Source: Acanthamoeba lenticulata | Taxonomy: Eukaryota; Discosea; Longamoebia; Acanthamoebidae | NCBI GenBank assembly: GCA_002179805.1 | Contig: NAVB01000211.1 | Coordinates: forward strand, 179,710-243,709 | Length of the DNA: 64,000 nucleotides | Direction: 5' to 3' | In this document: positions 63,178 through 64,000 of the stretch, in pieces | Numbering within the stretch: the stretch's first letter is position 1 | Layout of the letters: each line of letters begins with the position of its first letter | The notes under the pieces: generated by a model | Database searches by the model: none | What the model saw: the letters and a program-made list of their open reading frames with translations, nothing else | What the model was told of the DNA's origin: nothing | Position numbers and translations under genes: made by a program

Positions 63178-64000
63178 AACAAGGTCTGTTTAGAGCTTTC
63201 GCTTCACAGAGCTGTGGCCTATTTTTTGATTTGCTACGCGCCGTCCTCGGGCCTCGCTCGGCAGGAGGCCAGCGGGACACCGTTCTGGGGGCTTGACTCA
63301 TGGCGGCAGTCGGTCCCGCAGCTGCCACACCCAACTTCCGACTGCCTCGTTGAAAAGCCGGTGAAGAACTAGCAAAAGCTTTTCGTCGGCACACTCCCAG
63401 ACGCGAGAGACAGAGTCATCGCCTATCTCTTGTCTCAAGCCAAACCTTTAAGGACTAACCTGTGAAGGAGCCAGAGCCACCGTTACGGGCCAGCTGAGCT
63501 ATCGGACTCGTGTCTGCACAACGTCAAGCGTGACGTCGAGCTGTCCCCATCCCCGCCCAAGCTGTTGACCAATCCCCTGCGCTGGATTTGTTAAATGGTC
63601 TCCTTGCCAAGCCAGATAAGCGGACTGCGGATCCCAGGTGGTTGCGGAAGAGAATCTCAACCCACCCGCAAGCTTGGTTCGATCATCATTAGCATCGAGC
63701 GAAGACCACAGACACACGACTAAAGGCGAGTCAATTGAAGTAGTGGGAACTAGGCCGAGGCTGAAAGGTTCGTTACCTCTGAGCATGAACTTGTTCCTCT
63801 GGCACCCACTGGCCCAGCATCAGCGTACCCACGCGCAACAACTTTCAGGCCAATGAGGCATTCGATCCTACGGGCCAGTGAGCTCGGTGTTTTTACTGGC
63901 CTCCTCTTTTGCTTATGCTGCGCTTTCCTGCTGTCCTCTTGTGGTACCAGCTCTTTAGCCCTCTTGTTTGGAGCTTTTTTCTTCATTTTTTTTTTTTTTT
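63178..64000. other. Terminal non-coding stretch ending in poly-T
   Basis: No frame with family motifs or strong codon bias is visible. Short open frames on both strands look random. The window ends in a run of 14 T (63987-64000). Confidence 0.4.

Noticed and set aside
63470..63530. tRNA-like D-arm text on the minus strand (GATAGCTCAGCTGG)
   Set aside because: No matching D-stem 3' strand, anticodon arm or T arm could be folded; treated as chance.
63987..64000. Poly-T end as a telomere or transposon tail
   Set aside because: No telomeric repeat units or target-site duplication are visible; a homopolymer at the window edge is not evidence of either.

Overview
The window reads as nuclear DNA of a free-living amoebozoan, most likely Acanthamoeba or a close relative. 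This is inferred from gene style and family content, not from a database match. Genes are packed a few hundred bases apart on both strands. They are cut by many short GT-AG introns (about 45-250 nt), exons are GC-rich with strong GC3 bias, and some introns and spacers are AT-rich. The SH2-domain serine/threonine kinase is a Dictyostelium-type (Shk) architecture. There is no bacterial operon, CRISPR array, insertion sequence or rRNA.

Layout. 0-12.5 kb: a complete kinesin with a C-terminal PH domain (-), divergent from DNA topoisomerase II (+) across a 203-bp spacer rich in E2F-like motifs; then aspartyl aminopeptidase (-) and calmodulin (-). 12.8-25.3 kb: an unknown Ser/Pro-rich protein (-), glyoxalase II (+), a long gene joining UBR box, PHD finger, helical repeats and protein kinase (+), an RG-rich protein with a possible KH motif (-) and a divergent poly(ADP-ribose) glycohydrolase (+). 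25.8-35.6 kb: a trifunctional purine enzyme in the order GARS-GART-AIRS (+), an Rh-type ammonium transporter with an RS/RD-rich N-terminal extension (-) and an SR splicing factor with RRM and zinc knuckle (-).

35.7-48.5 kb: an RNF123/KPC1-like SPRY-RING E3 ligase (-), the lipid-linked oligosaccharide protein RFT1 (+), tRNA-Gly(GCC) (-), an ankyrin-type relic (-), an SH2 kinase (+) and a secreted beta-helix protein with a TATA box (-). 49.2-64 kb: a SPATA20/YyaL protein (-), a PDRG1/prefoldin-like protein (-), the tRNA guanine-N2 methyltransferase TRMT11 (+), a CYP152-like P450 (+), a degenerate patch, an SH2/STAT-like protein (+) and a small charged protein (+).

Most genes are housekeeping: chromosome and spindle (topoisomerase II, kinesin), purine synthesis, protein turnover, tRNA modification, glycosylation and calcium signalling. 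The most unusual content is architectural: the UBR-PHD-kinase fusion, the RS-Rh transporter fusion, the permuted purine enzyme, and the P450 and PARG-like proteins with altered signature residues. Exon joins quoted below were checked by hand for reading phase only where stated.
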